Assembly (NCBI GenBank): GCA_032334235.1
Contig: JAVSGI010000003.1
Location: 124,001-188,000, forward strand
Length of the DNA stretch: 64,000 nucleotides
Direction: 5' to 3'
DNA from: Paracoccaceae bacterium Fryx2
GTDB taxonomy: Bacteria; Pseudomonadota; Alphaproteobacteria; Rhodobacterales; Rhodobacteraceae
The notes under the pieces are model-generated. The model had not been told where the DNA came from. It was given only the letters and a program-made list of their open reading frames with translations, and did no database searches. Shown here in pieces: positions 1 to 8,501 of the stretch. How positions within the stretch are numbered: the stretch's first letter is position 1; every line of letters begins with the position of its first letter. The position numbers and the translations under genes were made by a program.

Positions 1-179
1 GCTTCGAACCGGCCCGCACGGCCCTGGCAGGAATGCGATTGCGGCCCGGATGATGAAAGACGGCATTGCGGGCGGTTTCGGACCGGGCAAGCGCCGGGCA
101 GCCTGCATTTTGCGTTGCCACCAGGCGCGCTCGCGTAAAGTCAGATCTCCGCCACGGCCTTTGCCAGAAGGTCTCGCAC

Positions 180-527
180 CTAGGCTGCGACAAGCTGCAG
201 GTCCGGATTGTCGATCGCCTGCATCGAGGCCGCGGGGTCGATTGCGCTGACCTCGATGCCGCCGTCAACCTCGCGCAGGATCACGTTGCAGGGCAGCATG
301 GCGCCGACCCGCGGTTCGATCCCGATCGCCTGGTGGGCCATCCTGGGGTTGCACGCCCCGAGAATGCGATAGGATGGCATATCGACATCCAGCTTTGCCT
401 TCATCGTTGCCTTGACATCGATTTCGGTCAGGATGCCGAAGCCGTTGGCGGCAAGGGCCTTGCGCGTGCGGGCATCGGTGTCTTCAAAGCTTGCTCCGGC
501 GAACAGCCGGTTGATCGTGTAGCCCAT
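180..527 (-). CDS. DUF302 family protein
   Basis: This encodes a 115-residue soluble protein of the DUF302 family, small alpha/beta proteins of unsettled biochemical role that often sit near redox or sulfur genes. The family pattern is visible: an N-terminal GYTINRLF strand, a central region around KAKLDVDMPSYRILGACNP, and the hydrophobic MLPCNVILRE strand. I start at the ATG at 527 because GGGAAAG precedes it and upstream sequence in the frame has no family similarity. No signal peptide is seen. It lies downstream of the flavin disulfide reductase on the same strand, separated by a strong hairpin, so cotranscription is doubtful. The family is fairly sure; the function is unknown. Confidence 0.8.
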   Translation of the reverse strand: MGYTINRLFAGASFEDTDARTRKALAANGFGILTEIDVKATMKAKLDVDMPSYRILGACNPRMAHQAIGIEPRVGAMLPCNVILREVDGGIEVSAIDPAASMQAIDNPDLQLVAA

Positions 528-666
528 GGTCGTCTTTCCCTTTCGTTTGATTGGCTCGGGTTCATGATCGTGGCGAAAGGGATACGGGCGAAAGCCGACA
601 TGTTCCGGCGTCAGCCTTCCCTGTTCCGAGCCGCCGCACAAAGCTCCAGGCGTCCACAGGACCAAC

Positions 667-692
667 GCCGGAACCGCCGGGGCGGTTCCGGC
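667..692 (-). terminator. GC-rich hairpin after the disulfide reductase gene
   Basis: Twelve-base perfect arms (667-678 and 681-692, around GCCGGAACCGCC) with a two-base gap form a very stable stem about 20 bases past the oxidoreductase stop. No clear T-run follows on the minus strand, so it may be a weak terminator or an mRNA-stabilising hairpin. Confidence 0.4.
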
Positions 693-711
693 GGTCAGGC
701 TCGCCGCTCCG

Positions 712-2124
712 TCACTCCAGCGCATCATGTCCGATCTCCGGGCAGTCGGACAGGTCCGATCCACCGGTTCCGGCCACCCCTTTGGCCAGATCACGCAGGG
801 CGCTGCGCAGGCCTTCTTCCAGCACCGGATGGTAGAACGGCATGGCAAGCATGTCGGCCACCGTCATCTGCCGTTCCACCGCAAGTGCCAAAAGGTGGGC
901 GAGATGTTCGGCCGAAGGCACGCACATCTCGGCTGCCAGAAGCCGGCCGGTCGTGCGCTCGGCATGGATGCGCAGCAGCCCGCCGGCGGTCCGGGCCATG
1001 CGCGCCCGCGCCTGCGTCGAGAAATCCGCGCTGCCCGACACAACGTCGCGGTCGCCAAGGCGTGACAGCGGCAATCCCACCCGCGCCACCTGCGGCGATG
1101 AAAACACGATCGACAAGGGCGTGCGCCGACAGAACCCGTTCCCTGCCGCATCGGGCGCGGCCATGCGGCCCGCGATATGCCCCTCGTCGGCGGCCTCGTG
1201 CAGCAGCGGGCGAAACCCGTTGGCGTCACCGGCAAGAAACACGTTCAGGCCGCCGATCCGCAGCGTTGCCGGGTCGACCTCGGGCATCCCCTTGTCGTCG
1301 AGCGGCACGCCCAGCGTCTCCAGCCCCAGACCGTCGGTGTTGGGGCGTCGTCCGATGGCCACCAGAACGGCATCGGCGTCAAAAGTGCCGCCCGCGCCCA
1401 CGACGCGGATGGCATCGCCCGATGGCTCCAGTTCGGCGGGGGCACCCAGATGAAGTGCCATCTCGGCCCCGATCAGCGGCAGGAAAGCCGCGAGGATCTG
1501 TGGGTCGTCGATGCCGGCCACCCCCACGGCCGCGTCGAAACCTGCAATTTCCAGCCCCAGTCGCGCAAGGGCCTGCGCAATCTCGACGCCGATCGCGCCC
1601 ATGCCGATCACGGCGATGCGGCGCGGCAGATCCGCCTGTTCGAACAGGCTGTCGGTTGTCAGGATGCGGCCGCCGAAACGCGCCCAGGGTCCGGGCACCA
1701 CGGGGCGGCTGCCGGGGGCAAGGATGATCGCGCGCGCCTCGATCTCTTCCCCGTTCACCGCCAGCCGCCCGGGCCCCAGCAGGCGGGCGCGGCCTGACCG
1801 GGCGCGCGCGCCGAGCTTGCCCGGCACGCCCTCCGGCCCCTTCACGAAGCCGTCGCGCATGGCGCGAACCCGCGCGAGGACAGCGGGGATGTCGGGCCGC
1901 ACCGCATCCGCGCCGCGAATGCCGAATTCGTCGAAGGCAAGCCGCCGGTGAAAGGCATTTGCCGCCTCGATCAGCGCCTTTGAGGGCATACAGCCCACCG
2001 CGGCGCAGGTCGTGCCCCAATGCCCGTCATTGACCAGCAGGAAATCATCGGTATGCCGACGCACCTCGCGCAGGGCCGAGAGGCCTGCCGTGCCCGCGCC
2101 GACAATGACGGTATCGACCTTCAT
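712..2124 (-). CDS. FAD-dependent pyridine nucleotide-disulfide oxidoreductase (dihydrolipoamide dehydrogenase/mercuric reductase-like)
   Basis: This 470-residue flavoprotein should move electrons between NAD(P)H and a thiol or disulfide. The N-terminal FAD motif GAGTAG (9-14) is followed by a redox-active cysteine pair in GTTCAAVGCMPSK (C40, C45). A second Rossmann motif (IGMGAIG) for NAD(P) follows, then the FAD-binding GLNVFLAGDANG segment. The C-terminal HPVLEE (432-437) supplies the catalytic His-Glu pair of dihydrolipoamide dehydrogenases. There is no metal-binding MerA N-terminal domain and no C-terminal vicinal cysteine pair, so mercuric reductase is unlikely. No 2-oxoacid dehydrogenase genes are nearby, which argues against the housekeeping E3. 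A good AGGAGG precedes the ATG. The physiological substrate is unknown; the adjacent thiol-redox operon is suggestive. Confidence 0.85.
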   Translation of the reverse strand: MKVDTVIVGAGTAGLSALREVRRHTDDFLLVNDGHWGTTCAAVGCMPSKALIEAANAFHRRLAFDEFGIRGADAVRPDIPAVLARVRAMRDGFVKGPEGVPGKLGARARSGRARLLGPGRLAVNGEEIEARAIILAPGSRPVVPGPWARFGGRILTTDSLFEQADLPRRIAVIGMGAIGVEIAQALARLGLEIAGFDAAVGVAGIDDPQILAAFLPLIGAEMALHLGAPAELEPSGDAIRVVGAGGTFDADAVLVAIGRRPNTDGLGLETLGVPLDDKGMPEVDPATLRIGGLNVFLAGDANGFRPLLHEAADEGHIAGRMAAPDAAGNGFCRRTPLSIVFSSPQVARVGLPLSRLGDRDVVSGSADFSTQARARMARTAGGLLRIHAERTTGRLLAAEMCVPSAEHLAHLLALAVERQMTVADMLAMPFYHPVLEEGLRSALRDLAKGVAGTGGSDLSDCPEIGHDALE

Positions 2125-2382
2125 GGCTTGCGCCTCCTTGTCCGGGCGTGGGTGGTTTCATGTTCGGTGCCGGGCCGAGGGTCGGGTCGGCGGTCAGGCA
2201 CCGGCTTCCGGCCCCGGTCCCTGACTCCTTGCGGACCCGCGCGAGGGGCAATGACCGGCAGTTCGACCTTTCGCCATGGTAGGCCCTCCCGCCGGGGTTG
2301 TCACGCCGCCCGAACAAAGGAACGCCGGACGGGGCGCCAGTTTTCGTCTGTCGAAACCCGTGCCGCGGGGTGAACCTGCGGG

Positions 2383-2988
2383 TCAGGTCCGCGCGGCCCG
2401 GATCGCTTCGTCCAGCACATCCTGCGTCAAGGCCCCGGAGTAAAGTGTCTGGCCGATGATGTAGGCGGGCGTGCCTGCCAGCCCGAAACTGTCGGCCTGG
2501 CGCATGTTGCGGGCGAGATAGGCGTTCCACTTGTCGGCGGATCCGGCGAAGGCAGCCGTTGCCGCGGCGATGTCGATCCCTGCGCCGATCAGCGCCTCGT
2601 CGACCTGCGCCGCGCTCAGGCGCGCCTTGGTGGCCATCAACGCGGCGTTGGCGGCCTCGAACCGGCCCATTTCGGCTGCCCCCAGCGTCAGCCGGGTCGC
2701 GCGCAGGGACTCGCCGCCGAAGATCGGCCAGTCCTTCATCACGAGCCGGATGTTGCCATCGCGGGCGACAGCTTCCATCAGCATCGGATGCCCCGACTTG
2801 CAGCAGGGGCATTGATAGTCGAAATATTCGACCAGGGTGACATCGCCTTCCGGATTGCCGAGCACCGGCCCGTCGGGATCGAACAGCACATCTTCCACGG
2901 TAAGCTCCGCCTCTTGCGCGAAGGCGGGCAGCGGCATCAGGGCGGCGGCGCTGCCTGTCAGGATCAGGGTTCTGCGGGTTACGTTCAT
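2383..2988 (-). CDS. DsbA-family periplasmic thiol oxidoreductase with CPCC active site
   Basis: This 201-residue exported thioredoxin-fold protein probably makes, shuffles or reduces disulfides in the periplasm. Residues 1-24 look like a cleavable or Tat-like signal (RRTLILTGSAAALMPLPAFA). The active site is CPCC at 60-63, an unusual dipeptide that puts a third cysteine inside CXXC. The cis-proline loop is GTP (P174). It is the last gene of the leftward dsbD operon, with a 4-base ATGA overlap with the L,D-transpeptidase. Sitting with DsbD and a TlpA-type protein suggests a ScsC-like partner kept reduced by DsbD rather than a DsbB-coupled oxidase; this is inference. Confidence 0.85.
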   Translation of the reverse strand: MNVTRRTLILTGSAAALMPLPAFAQEAELTVEDVLFDPDGPVLGNPEGDVTLVEYFDYQCPCCKSGHPMLMEAVARDGNIRLVMKDWPIFGGESLRATRLTLGAAEMGRFEAANAALMATKARLSAAQVDEALIGAGIDIAAATAAFAGSADKWNAYLARNMRQADSFGLAGTPAYIIGQTLYSGALTQDVLDEAIRAART

Positions 2989-3746
2989 CGGATCGGCTTT
3001 CCTTTGGTTGGGGTCATGGCGTTGGCGGCGGACAATGTGGCCGGTGGCGGCGTGGTGCCCTGCCCGGCCTGCATCTCGTCGAGCACGACCACGCGGGTGT
3101 TGGGCGGCACGCGTTCGTAAAGATCGAGGATGTCCTGGTTGAACAGCCGGATGCAGCCCGCCGAGGTGGCCTGCCCGATCGACGACGCATCATTGGTGCC
3201 GTGGATGCGGTACATCGTGTCCTTGCCGCCCTTGAACAGGTAAAGCGCCCGCGCGCCCAGCGGGTTGTCGATGCCCCCTTCCAGACCGGCGGCATATTTT
3301 CCGTACATCTCCGGCTGGGTTTCCAGCATGTTCCGGGTCGGCGTCCAGCCCGGCCATTCGCGCTTGAAGGGCACGTTGCCGGTGCCTGCAAAGGCCAGCC
3401 CGGCCTTGCCCACCGCCACGCCGTAGCGCAGCGCGCGGTTGTCTTCGAGGATGAAGTACAGGAACCTCTCATGGGGATCGACCACGATGGTTCCGGGTTC
3501 TTCTTCGGTCCAGTAGGCCACCTCCTGCCTCTTGTTGCGCTCTGACAGATACTGCGCCGGCACTGCGGGAATGGCGTTCTCGCCGTCCTGGATCGGCGCA
3601 TACATCGCCTGAAGCGCGGGATCGACCTGAGGCCCGGATGCAGGCAATACGTCGGGTGGTGCGGCGCAGGCGGCCAGCCCGGTCAGTGCAAGCAGCAGCA
3701 GCGCCTTGGAAAGCCGCAGGGGCGGCAGTTTGGGGTGGTCCGGCAT
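2985..3746 (-). CDS. L,D-transpeptidase (YkuD domain) lipoprotein
   Basis: This 253-residue protein has the YkuD catalytic signature: HGTND (H182) and SAGCIR with the nucleophile C198. Such enzymes form 3-3 cross-links in peptidoglycan or attach proteins to it. The N-terminus is a lipoprotein signal with a lipobox ending LAAC at C27, so the enzyme should be anchored in a membrane facing the periplasm. A proline-rich linker follows, then the catalytic domain from about residue 70. Its cysteine must be kept reduced in the periplasm, which may explain its place between a TlpA-type reductase and a DsbA-like protein. It starts one base after the fusion gene ends and overlaps the next gene by 4 bases. 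Confidence 0.9.
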   Translation of the reverse strand: MPDHPKLPPLRLSKALLLLALTGLAACAAPPDVLPASGPQVDPALQAMYAPIQDGENAIPAVPAQYLSERNKRQEVAYWTEEEPGTIVVDPHERFLYFILEDNRALRYGVAVGKAGLAFAGTGNVPFKREWPGWTPTRNMLETQPEMYGKYAAGLEGGIDNPLGARALYLFKGGKDTMYRIHGTNDASSIGQATSAGCIRLFNQDILDLYERVPPNTRVVVLDEMQAGQGTTPPPATLSAANAMTPTKGKPIR

Positions 3747-3747
3747 G

Positions 3748-4554
3748 TCAGGGTTGTCCTTTCAGACGCGCAATTCCAGCGTTCAGCTGGCTGCGGGAAA
3801 TCTTGCCCAGATGGGCGTCTTGCAGGCGGCCATCGGCGCCGATGAACAGGGTGGCGGGCAACCCGAGCGCGCCGTAGTGGCGGTAGAGGTCCTGCCCGCT
3901 GTCGATGACGACGGTGCCCGGTGCCAGCCCCTCGCGGGCGAGGAACCGCTCGACGATCACCGGGCCCTCGCCCTGATTGGCAAACACCATGTCCACATCG
4001 GTCAGCCCCGCCGCGACTTCCGCCATCATCGGCAATTCGCGGCGGCAGGGCGGGCACCAGGTGGCCCAGAGGTTGACGACCAGCGGTCTGCCGCCCCGGT
4101 CCGACAGGATCACCGGATCGCCCGCCAGTGTCGCAAAGGCTGTCGGCGGCAGCGCCGTGGCGGCAGCATCACCGCTGATCTGGAAGGCGACATTCGCCAG
4201 TGCCATGGCTGACGCGAGGGCCAGCCCCGCCATGGCTGCATCCTGCGGCCTGCGCCACAGGTGAAACAGGCTGATGCCCGCCACCCCGACCCCGGCGGCA
4301 ACCAGCGAAAAGCCGCCCTGCCAGAGGTAAAGGACGCTGGCCGGATCGGCCAGAAAATCCGGCCAGTGCAGCGCCACGAAGCCCAGACGGGCGGCAAGGA
4401 TACCGCCGATGACGACCTGCCCCGACCACCTTCGGAACGCGGGCCCGCGCGCGCGCGCCATGATCTCGGTCACGACCAGGAATACGATGATGCCGGTGAT
4501 GGCCGCAAAGCGCGGGCCGGAAAACACCAGCGGGCCGATCTCCACCCCCTGCAT
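3748..4554 (-). CDS. Lgt-like membrane domain fused to a TlpA-type thioredoxin
   Basis: This 268-residue protein has two parts. Residues 1-125 hold several membrane segments resembling the N-terminal half of prolipoprotein diacylglyceryl transferase (Lgt), including VLYLWQGGFSLVAAG at about 75-89. Residues 135-268 are a thioredoxin domain with the active site WCPPC (C167, C170) and cis-proline GLP (P233). The membrane part is much shorter than Lgt and lacks most of its body, so transferase activity is doubtful; it may only anchor the thioredoxin domain outside the cytoplasm. The ATG overlaps the dsbD stop (TGATG), which fixes the start and implies translational coupling. The likely role is to receive electrons from DsbD and reduce periplasmic disulfides. 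Confidence 0.85.
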   Translation of the reverse strand: MQGVEIGPLVFSGPRFAAITGIIVFLVVTEIMARARGPAFRRWSGQVVIGGILAARLGFVALHWPDFLADPASVLYLWQGGFSLVAAGVGVAGISLFHLWRRPQDAAMAGLALASAMALANVAFQISGDAAATALPPTAFATLAGDPVILSDRGGRPLVVNLWATWCPPCRRELPMMAEVAAGLTDVDMVFANQGEGPVIVERFLAREGLAPGTVVIDSGQDLYRHYGALGLPATLFIGADGRLQDAHLGKISRSQLNAGIARLKGQP

Positions 4555-6389
4555 CAGTTCACCATCCGGGCGGAGCGGGACAGCGTGTCGATGGTCACGT
4601 CGCCCACCAGCCGCGTGCCGACCACCTCGGTGCGTTGCGCATCCAGAAAGACGACCGTCGGCGGGCCGACCGCGCCCAGCTTTTCCAGCAGGGCGCGCCC
4701 CTCGGGGCCGGTATCGGTGACATCCGCCTTGATCAGCGTCAGCCCGGCAAGGCTGGCCTGCAACCCCGCATCCGGCAAAACACGGCGCTCGATGGTGCGG
4801 CAGGTCACGCACCAGTCGGCGGTGACGTAGACCATCGCGGGGCCGGTGGCGTCGCGCAACGCGGCGGTCAGGGCGGCAGGACTGTGGGCGCTTGTGAAGG
4901 CAAGATCCGGGGTCGCCAAGGCGCCGCCCTGGCGAAGCCCGGCCAGCGGGCGCAGCGGATCGTCAGACCCCATCGCCGCGCCGACGGCAAGGATCACCCC
5001 GCCCAGCATCGCCACCAGCCCGGCGGTCTTGCCCGCGCGCCGGACCGGACCGGCTGTCGCGGCAAGACTGTCGAATGCCCCCAGAAACACGCCCGTGCCG
5101 ATCAGGAACACCGCCCAGAGCGCCAGTTCCAACGGCCCCGGCACCAGCCGCGCGCCCAGCCAGATCGCCATGCCCAGAAACACAAAGCCGAACACGCGCC
5201 GCGCGCCTTCCATCCATGCCCCGGCGCGGGGCAGCACCCGTGCGCCGAACGTGCCCGCAATGAACAGCGGAATGCCCTGCCCCAGCCCCAGCGCGAACAG
5301 GGCGCCCGCGCCAAGCGCCACATCCCCGGTCTGCGCGATGTAGAGCAGGCCGCCCGCCAGCGGTGCCGTGACGCAAGGCCCCACGATCAGCGCCGAGGTA
5401 AAGCCCAGCACCGCCGCGCCGCCGACCGATCCGCGCCGCCCGCCTCCGATGCGCGAAAGCCGGGTCGTCATCGCGGCGGGCAGGCGCAGCTCGAACAGGC
5501 CGAACATCGACAGGGCCAGCAGCGCGAAGATGCCCGCCACGAGGCCCAGTGCCAGCGGCGATTGCAGCGCCAGTTGCAGGTTCTGCCCCGACCATGCCGC
5601 GGCCATGCCCAGAACGCCGAAGGCCGAGGCCATCGCCAGAACGTAAGACCCCGACAGCAGCGCCCCGCGCGACGCGGTCAGTGTTTCGCCCTGCCGCGCG
5701 AGCATTCCCGCCAGAATGGGAAACATCGGAAAGACGCAAGGCGTGAAGGCCAGCAGCAGCCCGAAGCCCAGAAAGCCGGCCAGCACCAGCAGCGGCCCGC
5801 CGCGCGTGGCAAGGCCCGCCACCATGCCATCGCCGCCGCCGGTCAGGGTCAGACCGTCGGTGTCGGGCGCTGCGGTCCCGGCAACAGGGGCAACCGCAGC
5901 CTCGGCCAGGATATTGCCAGCTGGCGTGACGGCACGAGTGATCGGCGGATAGCACAATCCGTCTTCCTGGCAGCCCTGCCAGGTAATGCTCACCGTGCTC
6001 CCGGTCGCGGCAAGCCGTGCCGTCACACTGTCATGGTATATTTCCGATGGGCCGAAGGTCGGGTCGTCCTTGCTGATCCCGGTCGGGGTTTCCAGCGCCA
6101 GCGCAGCGCCGTCCGGTGTGGCGGCGGCAAGGAAATCGCGGTAGAGGTAGTAACCCTCCGCGATCCGCCAGTGCAGCACAAGGCCGCCCGCGGGCGACGG
6201 CGTGGCCGACAACGCGAAGGCTTCTTCCGCGCGCAGCGGGGCCTCCACCGTGCTTTGCCCGCCGAGCCTGTCGCGCAACGACTGGGCCTGCGCCGGGGCA
6301 AGCGCCACCACCCCCCACAGCAGCAGCGATAGCGCAAGGCCGACAAGCAGCTTAAGACGGTCGGGGCGGGGGGAGGATGCGTTTGTCAT
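4554..6389 (-). CDS. dsbD: Thiol:disulfide interchange protein DsbD
   Basis: This 611-residue protein carries electrons from cytoplasmic thioredoxin across the inner membrane. All three modules are present: a signal peptide ending near AQA (about 36), the N-terminal alpha domain with CQEDGLCYPP (C140, C146), and the membrane core with two cysteine segments, TPCVFPMFPIL and VGPCVTAPLAGG. The C-terminal thioredoxin domain carries DWCVTC (C527, C530). I chose the ATG at 6389; the 20 codons further upstream overlap the regulator box. It heads a leftward operon with three periplasmic thiol-dependent proteins. A perfect PmrA-type box lies 23-39 bases upstream, so expression is probably controlled by the divergent two-component system. 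Confidence 0.95.
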   Translation of the reverse strand: MTNASSPRPDRLKLLVGLALSLLLWGVVALAPAQAQSLRDRLGGQSTVEAPLRAEEAFALSATPSPAGGLVLHWRIAEGYYLYRDFLAAATPDGAALALETPTGISKDDPTFGPSEIYHDSVTARLAATGSTVSITWQGCQEDGLCYPPITRAVTPAGNILAEAAVAPVAGTAAPDTDGLTLTGGGDGMVAGLATRGGPLLVLAGFLGFGLLLAFTPCVFPMFPILAGMLARQGETLTASRGALLSGSYVLAMASAFGVLGMAAAWSGQNLQLALQSPLALGLVAGIFALLALSMFGLFELRLPAAMTTRLSRIGGGRRGSVGGAAVLGFTSALIVGPCVTAPLAGGLLYIAQTGDVALGAGALFALGLGQGIPLFIAGTFGARVLPRAGAWMEGARRVFGFVFLGMAIWLGARLVPGPLELALWAVFLIGTGVFLGAFDSLAATAGPVRRAGKTAGLVAMLGGVILAVGAAMGSDDPLRPLAGLRQGGALATPDLAFTSAHSPAALTAALRDATGPAMVYVTADWCVTCRTIERRVLPDAGLQASLAGLTLIKADVTDTGPEGRALLEKLGAVGPPTVVFLDAQRTEVVGTRLVGDVTIDTLSRSARMVN

Positions 6390-6411
6390 GGTGGCCTCGT
6401 CCCGTGACCGC

Positions 6412-6428
6412 CTTAAGCCAGCCTTAAG
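6412..6428. promoter_or_regulatory. PmrA-type box (CTTAAG-N5-CTTAAG) in the dsbD/regulator divergent promoter
   Basis: Two perfect CTTAAG hexamers (6412-6417 and 6423-6428) are separated by exactly five bases, matching the PmrA/QseB-class operator described in enterobacteria. The box lies between dsbD and the response regulator gene, so it may serve both, including autoregulation. A further lone CTTAAG lies at 6351-6356 inside the start of dsbD. Confidence 0.75.
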
Positions 6429-6474
6429 GCGGACCGGCCAGACCACCACGACCGATCACGGGTCAGAGAGGACC

Positions 6475-7140
6475 ATGATGCGCCTATTGATCGTTGAGGA
6501 TGACGAGATGCTGCGCGACGGGCTGTCGGTCGGCCTTCGGCTGGCCGGCTTCACCACCGATGCCGTTGCGACCTGCGCCGACGCCGATGCGGCTCTGGAA
6601 AGCGGCGGCTTCGACGGCATGGTGCTGGACCTGATGCTGCCCGACGGGTCGGGGCTGGATGTGCTGGGGCGGCTGCGGGCGCGCGGGTCGCGCCTGCCGG
6701 TGCTGCTGCTGACCGCGCGCGACCGCAGCCCCGACCGGGTCACGGGGCTGGACGCCGGGGCGGACGACTATCTGGGCAAGCCGTTCGACCTGCCCGAACT
6801 TGCCGCGCGGTTGCGGGCCATCCTGCGGCGCGGCGAAGGACGGGCGGCGGGGCTGATGGAATGGAACGGGCTGTCGCTTGACCTCTCCCGGATGGAGGGG
6901 CGTATCGCGGGGCGCGAGCTTCGGTTTTCCCGGCGGGAGTTCACCATCCTGCAGGCGCTGATGGAACGGCCGGGAACCATTCTTGGCAAGCCCGCGCTGG
7001 AGGAACGGCTTTACGGCTGGCAGGAGGATGTGGAAAGCAACACCGTGGAGGTGCACGTCCACAACCTGCGGGCCAAGCTGGGGGCTTCGTTCATCGAAAC
7101 CGTGCGCGGCGTCGGCTACCGTCTGGCGGGTGCGCCATGA
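6475..7140 (+). CDS. OmpR-family response regulator, PmrA/QseB type
   Basis: This 221-residue regulator has a receiver domain (1-115) and a winged-helix DNA-binding domain (125-221). Visible residues are the acidic pair in VEDDE, the phospho-acceptor D52 in MVLDLMLPDG, the switch residue in LLLTARD, and the lysine of LGKPF. The C-terminal domain ends with the usual VRGVGYRL. Two ATGs are in tandem (6475, 6478); GAGAGG precedes the first. It overlaps the sensor kinase by ATGA. The matching CTTAAG boxes upstream and at 10107-10123 suggest that it controls dsbD, itself, and the oxidase operon and/or the metallophosphatase. The signal it answers cannot be read from sequence. Confidence 0.92.
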   Translation: MMRLLIVEDDEMLRDGLSVGLRLAGFTTDAVATCADADAALESGGFDGMVLDLMLPDGSGLDVLGRLRARGSRLPVLLLTARDRSPDRVTGLDAGADDYLGKPFDLPELAARLRAILRRGEGRAAGLMEWNGLSLDLSRMEGRIAGRELRFSRREFTILQALMERPGTILGKPALEERLYGWQEDVESNTVEVHVHNLRAKLGASFIETVRGVGYRLAGAP

Positions 7141-8501
7141 TCTCGATGCGCGCTCGGCTGTTCCTGATCCTGCTGGTGGCGACCGGTGCGCTCTGGCTGT
7201 CGGCGATCCTGTGGATTCAGCATTCAACGCGGGCCGAGGTGGAACGCGTGCTCGACGCCCGGCTGTCCGAGGCGGGGCGCATGGTTTCGTCGCTGATCTC
7301 GGATCACCGGGTGGATGTGGCGCAGGCGGCGGTGATGGTGCAGCCGGAGCCCTTCACCGAACCGGCAGACTATGTGCATCAACTGTCGTGCCAGATCTGG
7401 GCGCTGGATGGCACCCTGGTCGGCCAGTCGGGCAGCGCACCGGAGCAACCGCTGACGCAGGGCGATGCCGGTTTCAGCCAGAGCATCGTCGATGGGGTGG
7501 AATGGCGGGTCTATTCCGTGGTGAACGAAGACCTTGGCGTGCGCGTGATGATCGGGGACAGCATGCGGGTGCGCGACCGGCTGGTGAACGACGTGACCGC
7601 GGGGCTGCTGCTGCCCGCGGCCCTGATCATTCCGCTGCTGGCCGGGCTGATCTGGATCGGGGTCGGGCGCGGTCTGGTGCCCCTTGACCGCATGGCGCAA
7701 GCACTGGCGGCACGCCCCGCGACCGACCTCAGCCCGTTGCCCGACGCGCCGGTGCCACGGGAAATCCGGCCGATGACGGCGGCGTTGAACGGCCTCTTCC
7801 GCCGCGTGTCGGCCGCGCGCGAACATGAGCGCAGCTTTACCGCCTTTGCCGCGCACGAGCTGAAGACCCCGCTGGCGGGCCTGAAGACCCAGGCGCAGAT
7901 TGCGGCGATGGCCCCGGACGAGGCGACGCGCCGCACCGCCCTCGCCCGGCTGGAACGCGGCGTGAACCGCACCGACCGGATGGTGCGGCAACTGCTGGAC
8001 ATGGCGACGGTCGAAGCCGAGGCGGAAAGCCGCGAACATCCCCCTGTTTCCCTTGCCGGGGTGATCGCAGAGGTGGCGGACGATCTGGCCCCGCTGGCGC
8101 AGGGCCGCGCGCAGCACATCGTGCAGGATGCGGGGGCGGGCTGCCCCCTTCTGACCGGGAACCGCTTTCTGGTGTCCGCCGCCCTGCGGAACCTGATCGA
8201 GAATGCGCTTCAAGCCTCGCCCGACGGGCAGGAGGTGCGCGTCAGCCTGCGCCACGAGGGCGCGGCCTGGGTCTGCGCCGTGCAGGACCGCGGGCCGGGA
8301 ATCGCGGCCGCCGACCGCGCCCGGGTGACGGACCGCTTCTATCGCGGCGCGGGCACGCAGGCCGACGGCAGCGGGCTCGGGCTTGCCATTGTCGCCGCCG
8401 CGATGGAACGGATCGGCGGCACCCTGCGGCTTGCCCCGCGCGAGGGTGGCGGAGAAATGGCAGAACTGGTGCTGCCCGATACGGCGTTCCGGGCCGCCTA
8501 G
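7137..8501 (+). CDS. Sensor histidine kinase, QseC/PmrB type
   Basis: This 454-residue inner-membrane kinase pairs with the preceding regulator (ATGA overlap). Two membrane segments (about 8-27 and 155-176) bracket a periplasmic domain of about 125 residues with a lone cysteine (C85). A HAMP-like linker follows, then the dimerisation domain with the phosphorylated histidine H240 in AAHELKTPLAG. The C-terminal ATPase domain shows the N box (LRNLIENALQASP), DRGPGI and GSGLGLAIV. The small sensor domain has no recognisable ligand site. Family relatives sense metals, peptides or quinone redox state; its setting beside dsbD and an oxidase would suit a redox or metal signal, which is inference. Confidence 0.92.
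   Translation: MISMRARLFLILLVATGALWLSAILWIQHSTRAEVERVLDARLSEAGRMVSSLISDHRVDVAQAAVMVQPEPFTEPADYVHQLSCQIWALDGTLVGQSGSAPEQPLTQGDAGFSQSIVDGVEWRVYSVVNEDLGVRVMIGDSMRVRDRLVNDVTAGLLLPAALIIPLLAGLIWIGVGRGLVPLDRMAQALAARPATDLSPLPDAPVPREIRPMTAALNGLFRRVSAAREHERSFTAFAAHELKTPLAGLKTQAQIAAMAPDEATRRTALARLERGVNRTDRMVRQLLDMATVEAEAESREHPPVSLAGVIAEVADDLAPLAQGRAQHIVQDAGAGCPLLTGNRFLVSAALRNLIENALQASPDGQEVRVSLRHEGAAWVCAVQDRGPGIAAADRARVTDRFYRGAGTQADGSGLGLAIVAAAMERIGGTLRLAPREGGGEMAELVLPDTAFRAA

Noticed and set aside
66-1727. 553-codon plus-strand open frame
   Set aside because: It is antisense to the DUF302 and disulfide oxidoreductase genes, which have clear families and ribosome sites.
712-2124. Mercuric reductase (MerA)
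   Set aside because: There is no N-terminal metal-binding domain and no C-terminal vicinal cysteines, and no other mer gene is nearby.
4635-6332. 565-codon plus-strand open frame
   Set aside because: It is antisense to dsbD and has only low-complexity Arg/Gln/His-rich sequence.
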